Source of the DNA: Capitella teleta
Lineage: Eukaryota; Annelida; Polychaeta; Capitellidae
Reading direction: 5' to 3'
NCBI GenBank assembly: GCA_000328365.1
Contig: KB308479.1
Span: forward strand, 473,998-537,997
Length of the DNA: 64,000 bases
The translations under genes and the position numbers were made by a program. Position 1 is the first letter of the stretch. The number at the start of each line of letters is the position of its first letter. Of the stretch, positions 1-13,800 are shown piece after piece. Below the pieces are notes generated by a model, which saw only the letters and a list, made by a program, of their open reading frames with translations, did not search any database and had not been told where the DNA came from.

Positions 1-53
1 GAACACAATTATGAATTCAGAGAATTTATAGTAAGCGAAATAAGAACACTCAC

Positions 54-3000
54 TGGTCTGCCAGGCATTCCTGCAAGTCCATTGAGCCCTTTGTCTCCTT
101 TTTGTCCTTGAATGCCATCTAAACCATCTCGTCCATCGAATCCGTCCCTTCCAACATCTCCCACTGGCCCACGAGCCCCGTCGCTTCCTGGCCGTCCCAT
201 GTTTCCTTGTTGGCCCTTAGCACCAATGATGCCATCTACACCCGCAAAGCCAGGCCATCCTTTGACACCTTTGAGTCCAACTGGTCCTACTTTGTCCAAT
301 CCTGGAAGACCGTCGTCTCCCTTCAAGCCATCAAGGCCAGGACGTCCAGGTGATCCATTGCGTCCTGGAGTGCCTGTACAACAGAAAATCGTGGATTTCA
401 GGTGATAAATAATTAAATATAATAATAAAGTAATTATCGTAAATAGTATCTGAATTGAATGAAAAAATGAAATTCGTGAAATACCTTCTAGTCCTGGGTC
501 ACCAGTGGCGCCATCAAATCCTGATGGACCAACATCGCCTGGCATGCCTTTCAGCCCAGTTAGGCCATAGTCTCCTGCTTCACCTTTGCGTCCCCACTGG
601 CCATTGAAACCAAATGGACCTCTATCGCCAACCTCACCACGTGCACCTTTTATCAGTTTAATAATTACATCAGGGTACCTAGGTATATCGAATTCAGTAC
701 CTTTGAAGCCTGTTTTTCCGGGTCGACCTCTTGGTCCGGGAGGACCTGGATCTCCCTCCCTTCCAGCTCCGCCTCTCTCTCCCTTAGCTCCTTCAGATTT
801 AAAAATATTTGATATAAAGATGGACTGTAATGGCAAAGATAACTTCTGAGCCCTCTGCGTTAGAGACACGTACCATTGAGAAATTATACATATTAGACAT
901 ATATGAATTAACACGTTTTGCCTCATTTAAAAAGTGTATATTTGTTAACTAGCCATGGCTTTTGTAACACTGCATTAGCAAGACCATGTGAGCACAACTG
1001 TAATGCCAATGAATAAATTCACCATCACATCATTAATGAATTAAAGCATACCTGGGAATCCATTTAGTCCATCCAAACCGGGAAGACCAGCTAATCCTTT
1101 CAACCCTTGAGGCCCTGGGAAGCCATCCTGCCCAGCGTCACCTGGAGTATATAACATTCAATGTGTTTATGGCACACATCAAAATATCAAAACTGTACCA
1201 GGCAGTCCTTTGGGACCACTAACACCTGGCCAACCGGGAACTCCTTCGTCTCCAGCAGGACCCCTGCGGCCATCGGTCCCTGACAAATTATAACATATGG
1301 TAAAGACAAAACAATATCGATAAATTCTAATAACCTGGCAGTCCATTGAAACCTGCGTCACCCTTTAGTCCAGGAAGTCCGTCGATAGATTCTCCAATTT
1401 CTCCTTTCTGGCCTCGATTACCAGGGAACCCATCCAATCCAGGGTCACCTGAAATTATGAAATCATTAATATTGACACATAAATGATATTAGAAAGAGGA
1501 CCTCACCTCGGACACCCTTCGGTCCACTTGGACCAGATAATCCCGGGGATCCTTCGAATCCAGAGAGGCCGTCGTCACCATCAGCTCCCTTCAATCACAT
1601 CAAGAATAATTCAACGGCCATAGTACATCAATACTTCTAAACCTTTTCTCCTGTTTTGCCCATTTTGCCTTTGGGTCCAAGTTGCAGATTTGGAGGAGAG
1701 CGATCACCAGGTAAGCCCTACAGGATTACAAATGCATATAACAGTCTATTATTCCAATTGTAATGACAAACTTTTAAGCCAGCAAGCCCAGCAAGACCAT
1801 CAGCACCAGGCATTCCAATGATTCCTGGAAGTCCAGGATCACCCGGCATTCCTCTGTATCCTTTTGCTCCTGGATATCCTTGAAGACCAGGTACTGAAAC
1901 ACCAGGATCTCCTCGCATTCCTTTATCTCCATCCCGTCCACGGAATCCGTCCATCCCGGGCATTCCATTATCACCTAAAAAACAATTACATGAATATGTT
2001 TTGTGATCTTCATTGAGCTTACCATCCAATCCAGGAAGTCCATTTCGTCCTGGATCTCCTCTCCATCCCGGATCACCAGAATCACCACGGTAACGATCCA
2101 AAATGACCCTGGGAGCAGGTTCTCCCTTTCGGCCTGATCAAGCAAATATAATTAGATTTCATGTTTGATCATACTTGTCAAAATTTAAGAGTAGAAATGA
2201 TTAAGGTTTTCTGTGCACTCATTTCATTTATTTACATTTTTTTCTCATTCGTTCCATTTCCAGTCAAAGAAACTTGAGTGTTCAAATGAGCAGAAGCGCA
2301 TGAAAAGGTTACAAACTGAAAGTTAAAACCAAGTCATTAACTCAACATTAACCCATTGCAACCCCTAACTTAGTGCATGTGATAAATAATAAACTGTTAA
2401 TTACGAACCTTTCTGGCCTTGGAGGCCTCTCAGTCCATCAAATCCATCGTCTCCATTTACACCTTTGACTCCACCAAACACCTCTCCAGGTATTCCTGAA
2501 AATTAACACTCCAAAATCAAGCAAAGAATATGTGATATGACATCTCAAGAGTTAATTTTTAAAATGATGGAAAGGAGTTACAATTGTTATGCAGTGCATT
2601 GTTGTTCCCTTTTAATAGTACTGACTATCGGTGGGGTGAGCATGATTGGTGACATTATCTCCAGCAACCTCCTACCACGAGATAAATTGCCAATTTGCCA
2701 TTCAATTCTACCTTTAGAACCCCGTCGTCCAACTATTCCAGTTAATCCATCAAGACCATCCAGTCCAAACTCTCCCCTTTTTCCCTGAAATAGAAGACAA
2801 TGAAAATAAATTGGGAGCATGCTATGAACATGCCTTATCCCCATCTGGTCCAAACTCTCCTGGCCTCCCTCGCGGACCGGGTGATCCTTCAGGTCCCGCG
2901 ACTCCTCGCCTTCCTTCAAATCCCGGGTTACCTTTGGGCCCCTGTGTGTGAGTAATCGATTGTAGTGCAATAAAGGCAGCAGTTCATAAGGTTGCTACCC

Positions 3001-6000
3001 TTGCTCCTTTCAGTGGTGGTGGAACAAAAAGATCGCCGGATTCACCTTTGAGCCCTGGAATACCTTCTGGACCGTCTCTACCGATGCCGCCCTTGGAGTA
3101 TAGTAATAATAATCAGATAATGAAAACAACATAATCGAATTTCGAAGGCATCATTCGGGTTCTATCGGAGGGTTATCAGTATTTGAATTATTCAACTTCC
3201 AGAACATTCGCCGACCTTTTCTCCAGGCAGACCATCCAGTCCTCTCCTTCCCGGCCTTCCTTTAGGTCCTAGCTCTCCTTCGTCTCCGGGATATCCTCTT
3301 ATACCCGGTGATCCATTGTTCCCTGAATCTCCTCGGTCTCCCTTCGTCCCGTCCTCAGCCGGAGGGCAAAACCCACAGTCATCACCGCGGTAGCCTAAAT
3401 ACCGAAGTGAAAACCGAATACACTATAAGATATTCCATAAAATAGTATGTAGTGTCACAAAGAGAAACTGGCAACGAAAATAACGAGAATATGAATAAAA
3501 TAAAATTAAGCGAAATTAAACTAAACTAAACTAAACTAAACTAAACTAAACTAAACTAAACTAAACTAAACTAAACTAAACTAAACTAAACTAAACTAAT
3601 ATAATATAATATAATATAATATAATATAATATAATATAATATAATATAATATAATATAATATAATATAATATAATATAATATAATATAATATAATATAAT
3701 ATAATATAATATAATATAATATAATATAATATAATATAATATAATATAATATAATATACTTTACTCCAGTAATTAAGTAAGTAATCTATTTTTAAAGAAA
3801 AAAGAATACAAAAATAAAGAACCTTTGGGTCCATCGTATCCGTCCAAGCCATCTCTTCCGTGAGGTCCCGGTTCACCATTGTCACCTTGGCCTCCTTTGA
3901 AACCCTTGGGACCTTCAATCAATCAAAAATAACTGAGCCATGGTATGAATGTATGAATATATCTTACCTTCCCTTCCAGGAGCATAACCTGGCAACCCTT
4001 TCTCTCCTGAGTCTCCCATGTCACCTGATGGCCGCCAATCAATCAATCAGTCAATCATTGGGCACACCAATCGTTCGATAATTCACCTCGTTGTCCAGGC
4101 TGTCCATCTTTAGCATCTTGACCTCTACGTCCATCTCTTCCAGGAGGACCGACTACGTCATCTCCAACCATTCCCTTCTCACCTATAACAGCATCATAAC
4201 TTGAATAGCAATAAAATAACATATACCGTACGAATAATATAAAGAGTATATACATGTCCAAATACGCTCAAAAAGAAACATGCAAACTGCGATTTAGATT
4301 TCAGGACATCAATTCATAAATATGACAATAAGATTGAATACAATACCCTGCAACCCTTGCAATCCAGGGTATCCTGGTGGTCCTCGGTTGCCTTCTCTTC
4401 CGGGAATTCCTTTTACGAAATCGTCAATATTAATAACAATAATTCATATGCATTACAATATACCTGGATCTCCAGCATCGCCTTTCGTGGTAGAACCAGG
4501 ATCACCAGGTTCTCCAGCAAACCCTTGGTTTCCAGGAGGTCCAGGAGGTCCTGGCCAACCATCAGGGCCAGCCTGACCATCACGGCCTGAAATAATTCAG
4601 TAGAAACATTTACCAGGTGAAGCAAGTGGTTTTTTCACCTGGAAATCCCTTTTCACCCTTGGTGCCTCGGAATCCAGGCTGTCCGACACTGATTTCTCCA
4701 CCTCCCCCAGGACCATCAGGACCCTTGAAGGAATTATCATCACATTTGCACTCATAATCTGCCATGATTTCCTCTTACCGGAGGTCCCCTTTCGCCCTGG
4801 GGTCCTTCGAAGCCAGAATCTCCAAATTGACCTTTCACTCCATCATATCCTGCTACACCAGGTCGACCACCGTCTCCCTTTTCTCCTTTATCACCGTGTG
4901 AACCAGGGGGTCCAATTTTACCGCGTTTTCCCTTGAAATGAGATTGTATAAACACTCTAGCAACCTTGAGTATGCCGCTGGTGCACCTACCCGTCGGCCC
5001 TGGTAACCTTGCCCTCCACCCATCCCTTTAGGACCAGGGTCTCCATCCCTTCCCTGGGAGTGAAAAATAGCCCGGTATTCAATATAATGACAAAATAAAA
5101 TAAAATTACCGGCTCTCCATCCAAACCTTTAAGACCATTCGCCCCATCGTCACCCCTCATACCACTTTCACCAGTGGCACCCTTGATTCCCTTTACAACC
5201 TTTGGTAACGACATGGTCAATATTTATTGTTACCATCAATGCCAAAACTCAACTGAGCCTGTTGGGCGTCCTACTGCTCCAGGAGGGCCGGCTGGTCCTG
5301 GAGGACCAGGAGTTCCGGGGTTGCCCTGAGAAATGGAAAAGCATGAAATAAAATATTCTCTAACAGTGGAGGCCTGTGGTAAGTGTGGTTGTGTATACGA
5401 TAAGTTATGAAAGGAAGAGTGGATAAAAAGAGCATCAGTAAAAAAAAGTCATTTGATTTGAAGACTGTGTACTATGACTGCTTTTCAAGGGAGAGAGTTC
5501 ACCAAACAAGGCACGCCCTAGAGTCTGGAGTCGACAGCATTGTCTGAATCTGTGATCCATTAGCATTCATCTCATTTAACGGCAAAAAACCTCGACATGA
5601 CGTAACGCCAGGGCATCTATCTTTCTTTTGAAATCGACGCCTTTGAACAAGCACAGATGTGAACCAATCCATATCACCTGGTGCTGATAAAAGTCTGGTG
5701 AAGCAGTTCACACACAGTTCTAATGTATATATGAACTTTGAAAAAGCCGATTGCAAGCCCTTCAAGTTCGGATGATTCAGTCATGCATTGAAATATGGTA
5801 AGACCTTAGACTTATAGGGTGAGCAATCAGCAAGAGATAAAATATAAGGTTCATTGCCAGGATCATCAACATAAACGAAGCTCAATTTTACGATTGCTCT
5901 TGCCTCCAATCAGCACTTTCATATTCCAAACTGAGTTACGGCAATGTTGATAAGTCTTGATTCCAACATAATTCAAAGCACAAGGTTCTTCGACAAATGA

Positions 6001-9000
6001 ACTGCACATTTCTGAACACGAACAAGCTTTAAACATGTCAGCAATCTGTATTTAACCTTGGTAGGGTTATGGCCTGAGTGAAAATACAGTAAACACTGCA
6101 TAGTAGTCCAAGTACCCGTTTAGATTAGGGTCAGTTTACCTGACAATGAAGAAAATTGTGAGAAAGAAATGGGTACTAGTACCTGGCGTCCTTTATTGCC
6201 ACGCTTTGCCACACCTTCTGTTCCTTTGGGTCCTTTGGGACCCGCCGGACCGATTGGACCCTTGGGAGGATAATAAAATATTGATAAAATACACAGCCGA
6301 ATAAGCGATTCAGTCCTGGAAGGCTTACCTCGTATCCAGGATCACCTTGCGTGCCTTTGTAACCAGAGGCTCCATCAGGGCCTGGGACTCCCTAAAAAGG
6401 ATATATTGGTGTGAATGTACCGATGATTATCAACACCCACTGGTTGTCCGTCAAATCCGTCTTCCCCTCTGTCCCCTTTGTAACCGACGTCTATGATTCC
6501 ACCTTCACCAGGTAGACCCTGTACATCAATTGGTCAAACAATCACTCATCAAATATTAGATAACCTCACCTTTGCCCCTGATCTTCCAGGGCGGCCTGGA
6601 GGGCCCCTCGGTCCACTCATTCCCGGCAAGCCCGGAACTCCGGATGCCCCCTATATAATCCACAAAACTTTATTATTTTTATCAAAACTATTGGTCTGAG
6701 TTTACCTTTGTTCCATTGCATCCTGGGTATCCCATTGGTCCCCTGCCTCCCTCAGAGCCTGGTGTTCCCTGTCGACGAAATCATTGTACCGTTAACATCG
6801 ACAACGCATCATCTTTTTACAGTGAAAATACAGTGAAAATGCATGACAAATATATGTAGTATGTGTAGAGTGGGGGACAGTGTTAATTGACACAATGCAG
6901 TTACTTCTGGTGTGTAATAGACAACCTATTTCTTGTTCCCCTCTTTTTTTTTTTTTTTCTTTTTTTTTTCTTTTTTTTTTCTTCTTCTTCTGGGGGAAAA
7001 GAGGGTGTGTGTATATAGGGGTTTCAGGTGAAGGTCATAATCTCATACTTTCTTCTGGTTCCTATAACAAACGCCATGTCGACAGGATCTCCTAAGGATC
7101 TCATGTATGATACATTCCTAACAAACATCGTGTTATCAGATGAGAAAAGCCAAGGCAATGATGCACATGTATTTCGCAGAAGCCTTGCCAAGTGCAAATC
7201 GTGAGATCATTGAGCGGATGTACGATTCGGATACAAACAGACCCCATGCTGCTAGTGCTGCTAGTGCTACACACCAGATGATCTGGTACATTTCACTTCT
7301 ATGCGTGGAATTTGCCAACCAAAATGAACCACACGAGCCCAGATGTAGCCGCAGGTGAAACTGAGACGGTAAATGTAGCATAAGATTAATAGTATGCATG
7401 GACACATGTTTGCCTATCAATGCAAGTTTTGGACGGTAGAGTAATATCATTAAGCAATGAGTAGTGGTATTTTTCCCCATCATATCTCATGCAGACATTT
7501 TTAAGGGCCTTCATTTCCAGCCAACAACATTTATAAATAATGGATAAAATTGAGGTGTATTTTGTGACCCAGTTCGTGGGAAAGATTGCATCATAAGATA
7601 CATCCATAACAGAGAAGGTTTAAACGAAGTGACAGTTATCACTTGTTTTATTGGAAATGGAAACCGAAAAGTCGCATCTCCGCACAACGAGAGTGTTGTG
7701 TGTTTTATGGCTAAGTCTTGTGGGAAGCGGAATCAGGAGGATGATATAACAGAAAGTGGAAACGAGCCACCATTAGGAAGTCAAAAAGTCTCCTTGATCT
7801 TGCAAGGACTTGGAATGAGTAGGCAAATGTTTTTCGTTCGTCACGATTCGTCCGGAGATAAGGTCACGACTCAAGTGAGGAGGAGGGGGAGAGATTGAAG
7901 GCGGAGGCTGAAGGAAGTGACACTTGTGAAATTAGCAGACACCATGGAACATTCCAGCGCCTGGCAGATCCGTTTATCGCTCGTTTTTATCGCCCTCCGG
8001 CCTCAGCTGCCGCAGAGCGCCGGTTACTCGGTCTACTGAGTTAGTACCTCTCCAATCGTCTGTTTCTAAGAAACTCGCGAAGAGAGCCTTCTGTTATATT
8101 CTTTGGGATTGTTGGTGGTCTCAGCAATCTTATCACGAGACATCAAAAGGAGCAATAGCATCCGAATTGCAAGTTTAATTGGATAGATTTTCTATGTAAG
8201 ATTTTTTTTTTTGCCATCTTGAAAAAATTTATGTCTGGAATGGCAGTTAAACAAACGAAAAGTTCTGAAAATCATTTCAAGATTTTGTCAAGGTTATGTC
8301 TTCCTAAACACTTATGCACACGCCTTAAAATAAACAAGTAATGCAGGAAGACATCTAAAGAGGCTTTTAAATCAGCACCTGTTTGCATAGCTCCGCGCCG
8401 ACCAAGATTCATTTTCGATTGATAAGAACGATGGCCAGCAGCAGCGGGATGTAAACAAACAATATGATGGGCTAAACTAGCTAAAGAATAGGAGCATCTG
8501 TGGGTTAATGCAACACATGGTAAGAGATAGTACGTACGGTACTAGCCTCGAATTGGCTAAGCGGAGGTGGGGGTCCGCCTAGCCTCTTGATGACCCCCTC
8601 TACACCTGCCAGCCTGCTAATTGGTTTATACGTCTGGTGCCTCCATGTGTTCACGTTAGAATGGCCGATGTTTTGGCAATATAGAGCTCTGTCTGACAGG
8701 TTAAGATAGCAATGATGGAATTATTACAATACGGTACGCTTCTTTTTTTATTACTTTGGATGTGAGGAGAGGACAGGGAGGGGATGTGATTGTTTTCATG
8801 ATTAGTTTGCTGTATTTGGGATTTATGTCCAGTTCATATCGCATAATGTTATTGCAAATAATAAATATTATAAAGTTTCTTTTTATAACATTGGAAAAAC
8901 AACTTACTGGAATTCCAGGAGTGCCAGGGAACCCGGGCGAACCATCAGAACCCTGAATCATTAAACAATATTGTGAGGGTATTTCAGCGTAATTTAACTC

Positions 9001-10113
9001 TGACTCACCCTGTATCCTTTGGGTCCCATGCTACCATTATCGCCACTTTCACCGCGTACTCCGAGAGGGCCCGTAGGTCCTTCTGGTCCTATTTCACCAT
9101 GAGGGCCCGGTGGGCCTTGCATTCCCGTGAGACCTTTCACGCCCTGTAATTGTGGAAGAAAAACCCCGATTAACGACTTTGGTAGGAAGAAAACAAATTG
9201 TTTTTACATTTGCGCAGAGCTTGTTTATTTGCTTATTCACACTGGGAAACTCTGAGTGCAGTTTGGCATCTTAATGTACTTAATGTACATCGTGTAAGAT
9301 TTTTTAGACTTCTTTATCTCCGTTTCTTTCTTGTTTCGCGTCTTGCATAATATACTCACGGAAACTCCTTTTTGCCCCTTGCAGACGCAGCTCAAGCATC
9401 CCTTGCATAAAGATCTCGGAAATGCATCATTCTGGGATGACGGCTGCACAGCCTGGAAAAGATATTGATGCCAATACGTCAATATTATTGATCAGATTTT
9501 GCGTTCTACAACATTGGATCGTAAATAGCCATAAACATCAAGAGTGGTGTACAACTGGCCTCAACGTATAGAAATACAGTAAAAGGGTATACAGGTGTGA
9601 GCTCTCTGTTACCAGCAGATGAGCTATCCATGGTAGTGAAACATATAAAAATGCCAATAGTTCATCGATGAGAAATGGGCGCCAATAAACGGAGATTGTG
9701 GTTGGATTTAATCGTTATATTGACTTTGATCGAGTCTTCACAGATTGATTTCTCATATCAGAATAATAATAAACCAATATTCGCTACACCATGATACATT
9801 ACGAGTACTATTGCATGACACGAGAGGCTGGATTTAGATTCTTTGGTATGAATACTGCATGTTATGAGACGGGCCCTACATCGCACGTATTGCAGACCGA
9901 TTATTCCCTCTAAAAATACTTTGAACATGATCCCCAAATTGCACCAACTCAGCATGGAATACACAATATAGAAATAAAAAAGATGTATAGCACAAAGAAA
10001 AAGATTCAATGGGGAATTAATAAATTTTAATTTTAAATTCAATTTTCACTTACCGCGCCATAAATGCAGGGGATGAGGCAAAGCCACGTGCTCAGCCAGA
10101 TAGCCCTGGTCAT
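54..10113 (-). CDS. COL4A1: Collagen IV alpha-1-like chain, 5' part (34 exons, runs off left edge)
   Basis: Basement-membrane collagen secreted to the extracellular matrix, where it trimerises and forms networks. Exons, 5' to 3': 10054-10113, 9360-9452, 9009-9143, 8908-8952, 6706-6768, 6570-6650, 6441-6518, 6329-6391, 6183-6260, 5254-5325, 5110-5199, 4991-5053, 4779-4931, 4639-4723, 4464-4586, 4347-4409, 4087-4182, 3968-4024, 3823-3912, 3216-3394, 2999-3091, 2834-2941, 2712-2784, 2409-2495, 2023-2133, 1772-1974, 1643-1717, 1507-1588, 1335-1448, 1199-1279, 1052-1141, 701-790, 485-646, 54-373. They sum to 3456 nt (1152 residues). Exon 1 is a 20-residue signal peptide; exon 2 carries the 7S cysteines ([15 protein letters not shown]); then Gly-X-Y repeats with short interruptions. 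GCNGTKG near the 7S end and the cysteine spacing match vertebrate alpha-1. The intron after exon 22 uses a GC donor. The C-terminal helix and NC1 lie outside the window. Confidence 0.95.
3395..3822. repeat. Intronic pentanucleotide arrays (TAAAC)n then (ATAAT)n
   Basis: A COL4A1 intron holds two adjoining pentamer microsatellites. About 82 bp of a perfect TAAAC-type array (about 3517-3598) runs directly into about 158 bp of a near-perfect ATAAT-type array (about 3599-3757). The rest of the intron is unremarkable AT-rich sequence. Confidence 0.95.
5326..6182 (-). other. Long COL4A1 intron, no gene seen
   Basis: An 857-bp intron, well above the usual size in this gene. I see no Gly-X-Y exon, transposon ends or RNA gene on either strand. 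Its one longish ORF (5499-5765, minus) has no collagen repeat and no splice support. Confidence 0.7.
6769..8907 (-). other. Longest COL4A1 intron (2.1 kb), T-tract, no gene seen
   Basis: The intron contains a T-rich tract at 6943-6990 interrupted by C, and otherwise mixed sequence. ORFs of 60-115 codons on both strands overlap one another and show no domain, so I read them as chance. Long 5' introns in collagen genes often carry enhancers, but no specific element is recognisable here. Confidence 0.6.
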
Positions 10114-10834
10114 CGTACGTTGATGAAACACTCTCTCAGGTCAGTATATTCCTTTGTTTCTTCAATTTAGCTTCTTTTGATTTTCCTGATTTTCTCAAAA
10201 GCTGCGAGAGCCTCCTTCATGATTCGGAACAAACCTCAGCAGAACCGCATCACTTCCTTGAGGGAGACAAGATCTATTTTTAAATCTCCACTCACGTTTA
10301 CAGAATCAAAGGTTTATGTAATAAAAATAGGAATACACGGATGACTTTTGATTCGTCGTGATTTGTCTATGGGTTTTTATTGCAATATAATAGTAGTAAC
10401 ACAGAAGTGATATCGTAAAACTTCCAAACTATTTTCCTACGCGAAGGTAAGGAAATTCCAATGCGTTTGTACAACTTTGACCTCAAAATTCGCTTAACAG
10501 AGTTCAGAGAGGCGGGGAAATCACGGGGAGGGAAGAAAGAAATAGGAGGAAGCGAGGCATGAGTAAGTCGTGAAGGGAGAAGGCTGCCTTTAGTTTTATC
10601 TCCCTAGGAAAAGTTGCTTCTGTACTGAAGGGGAGCACGGCGGAGTGATTTCTTTGCGGGGAATCGTCTGAGCTCAAGCGCGCAAGCGAAAAGGAAGGAA
10701 AATCACGAAATCAATGGATTTATAAAATATTTACCGAGCATTTAGTGTCTTTTTGGTAAATTACACCGAAATCGCTGCGTCGATATTGGATTTGCCGTTG
10801 GATCGGTTTGGGACTTGAGTAAAGAAATTCCAAA
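10114..10834. promoter_or_regulatory. Shared bidirectional 5' region of the collagen IV pair
   Basis: This 721-bp stretch separates the two collagen start codons, so it must hold both 5' UTRs and both promoters unless there are upstream non-coding exons. Visible elements are a CCAAT at 10458-10462 and a GGCGGGG box at 10511-10517, within a purine-rich stretch (10505-10560). No clear TATA box sits at a convincing distance from either ATG. In vertebrates COL4A1 and COL4A2 also share a short TATA-less promoter with GC and CCAAT boxes; the functional parallel is inference. Confidence 0.7.
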
Positions 10835-13800
10835 ATGGACTTGAGGGCCCGTTTCACAAACTACAAAATTGGGTAAGTTTGCTCTTCGAGAGTTTGAATA
10901 GCTTTTCAGTAAATAACTAAATTTGAAACTTTCAATTCCAATCAATCGCTTAAATCGATACAGCTCAGCTGAGTTATTTCTATTATATTGGTACCATAAA
11001 CTTTTAAGCATATGTATTTTAAATGTTTATTTTTAGCAAAGGTTTTACGATACAGCGTACTATAGACTATACTTATATCTATATAACACATACAAAACTT
11101 TTAATATCACACTAAATCCATTCTCGCCTGGCTCTTTTCATTTCAGGTATTGGTTACTGACACTCTGCATTGTCAGCTTGGAAGTCAACGCAGTGAGTAT
11201 ATTTTTGTTGTTATAATATTATATCCTTATGTATTTAGTGATAAATTAAAATGATAGCAGTTCTAGTATACATAAAGAATGCAGACATAACATAAACATG
11301 CAGAATAAATCTGTTGTGGAAACCAAATAACTAGGCCCAACCGAATTGCAAAGTAATAAAATACTCGATCAGGGTGCCGTTAAGTTGTTAAATGGGCCTT
11401 GGTGAGATGCAACACTACCCGGCCTCCCGCGGAGTGTGATTTTCGCTTTCAACCCTTGGGGCGTGGTTAGCCTGTCCTCCGCGAAACGAAGAACATTGCA
11501 TTCAAGCTTTCTGTATTGATAGATGTGAAAACGTCACCGAACTCATTCCTTAGAAGAAAAAAAAATAAAAAAATAAAAAAATAAATAAATAAATAAATAA
11601 ATAAATAAAAAAGAATTACAAACATCATCCAGACATAATTCACTAGCACATACAGTGTAATGCTTATAGTGCTTTTCAATTAGTGTGCTCGTGCATAATT
11701 GAATTATCGCTCGATACATTATAGGCTATTACTCGGCGTCCATAGCAACGGTTGCTATGGTGAGGTGAACAACCGAATCCTCAGTTGGCCTACTTCAGTA
11801 AAACAACATGACGTCAACTCCCTCGGTTGAGTTCCATGCCTACCCCTACGCTCCACTCCATACTCGCAATTCATTTTTTCTTTTCTTTTCTTATCGTGAC
11901 TACATCGGGGTACACATAGGCGATCCATCATTTCAAAGTCAAATATCCTGACATTGTTATCATGTATATTCCCAAGTAAACAGTTTTCAAATTCTCAGAT
12001 CTTAGTTCGATTTAGTTACTGTTGTGTATCAGGGCTTGATTGATAGCAGGGTTATATTTATCGTAGAAGACCTCCATGGAGCTCTTCAGGTTTGTAGCAG
12101 TGCAACCCGTACAATGGCCCGACAAGTGTTTTCCGCTATCTACGTTTACAAGTGCGTTACCATGCCAGCCCTGATGGATTTTAAGTTTAAACCGTTTTTG
12201 CGAACACAAGCCAGAGGTTGTTTTATCGTGAGATGGCCCGATGTGCCCTGGTTCAGCTGAGGCCAATGATTAAAATCAGGTACCACGTCCTCTCCGGGCC
12301 ATGCCCGTGCTGTGCCGACAGATGAAAGCACTTCGAGTGCCTGGTGCCGCACGCAAAGCTGTAAATTTTATGAATGAGCATGCCCAGTTCAAGTCTGTGA
12401 AGATGTATTGTCAACATGCACGTTTGCAACACAACAAAAACTGTCTTCATTGTGAAGCGTCTGACGATTGAGTAGTCGGCTCAGAACATTTGCGAGAATG
12501 TCCCACTGATAAGACAGAAAGCACCGGGATGCTTTGGTACGATTTTATCAGAAACACGCGCCGTAAACATGACAGGCCTTGCGGCCCATGTGATTCATAT
12601 ATGATCTATATGCTACCGAGAGTTCAAACTGCTGCTGATTGCCATGCCATTAAATCATAAATTCAGCAAGATAGTTTCGTGCAGGGGTCGCTTAATATGT
12701 TGATTCACATTCATGCAATCACTCCAAGATCGACATTTTACTGAATTATCATACACATTTGTCAAAAAAAATGGGAGACTAATTTCGAATCGACTTGCCC
12801 ACGATTCGCCTCTGAAAGCCTTCAAATTTTGAATGCATACTAAATATCCATGACTTAACAAGATTCCATATCAGATTCCATGTCTGTTATTATATCTAAT
12901 AATTCATATTCCATTTCAGCAAAGAGATGTGTCGGATGGTTCCGATGTCAATGTCCCCGAGTGTGGATCCGGATGCACGCAAATTGGAGGATGTCGATGC
13001 ATTGGCGAAAAGGGAAGCAGGGTCAGTTATGAACATTCCCTACTTACGTTCACTTTAATGTGCTAACGTCGTATGTCTTTCGATGTTATTGATTTCGTAT
13101 CTTTGCTCTGAACGGGGAACCTATTGGCGTATGCAATACCTGAATGGTGCATGTACGTACCGATTAAATCTATACTCCTAACTCAAAGCATTATCTATAT
13201 ATTTATATTTAGTACATGGGTTTTGAGATCAAAGTTGATTCATTAACTCGGCAGTGATGTCCAACTGCGTAGCTATCCAAAGAAAAATATTAATTTTCTA
13301 CATTCATCGACCTCATTGTCCATCCCTCTCTTTATCCGCCTCCCCCTTCTTCCTTCTCCTTTCCAGTACTCCCACGAAGTCCATGCATAAAACATGACTA
13401 TTTTTACTACAATGTAAACTAACGCTCATCCTTCACAACTGAAGCATGTAATCTCGTAATTTGAGGGAGCAAAGTACGTTTCCTAAAAACATCTCTGAGT
13501 CGTCGTTGAGACTTGCAGGAAATGCCTTCACATGTAGTCAGTCTTTCAGACGTCTTGCCGGAGGAAAAGTTATTTCTAGCCCAAACCCACCTCTACTCAA
13601 GCCACTAGTGTTTTTCCCTCTCATTCTTTGAGGGGGAAAAAGGTCTAAGTTCCAGGCTTCAGGAATTTTAACATGTGTGTGTGTGTGTGGGGGGGGTGTT
13701 TCGCGGGAGAGCGGAGAGGAGAGTCGAGAGAGTCGAGAGAGAGTCGGGAGAGACGAAAGGGTCGAGAGATCCTTGTAATTGCACAGTCGGTCTGCTGTGG

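Noticed and set aside
112-405. Proline-rich ORFs on the plus strand opposite COL4A1 (also 586-849, 4322-4576)
   Set aside because: They are antisense shadows of Gly-X-Y exons; the Pro/Ser-rich text is what complementary collagen codons give.
3517-3757. Possible CRISPR-like or satellite array
   Set aside because: The units are plain pentamers without spacers in animal DNA; it is a microsatellite.
3586-3918. 110-codon minus ORF with repeated YYIILYYI
   Set aside because: Translation of the (ATAAT)n microsatellite joined to part of a collagen exon in the wrong frame.
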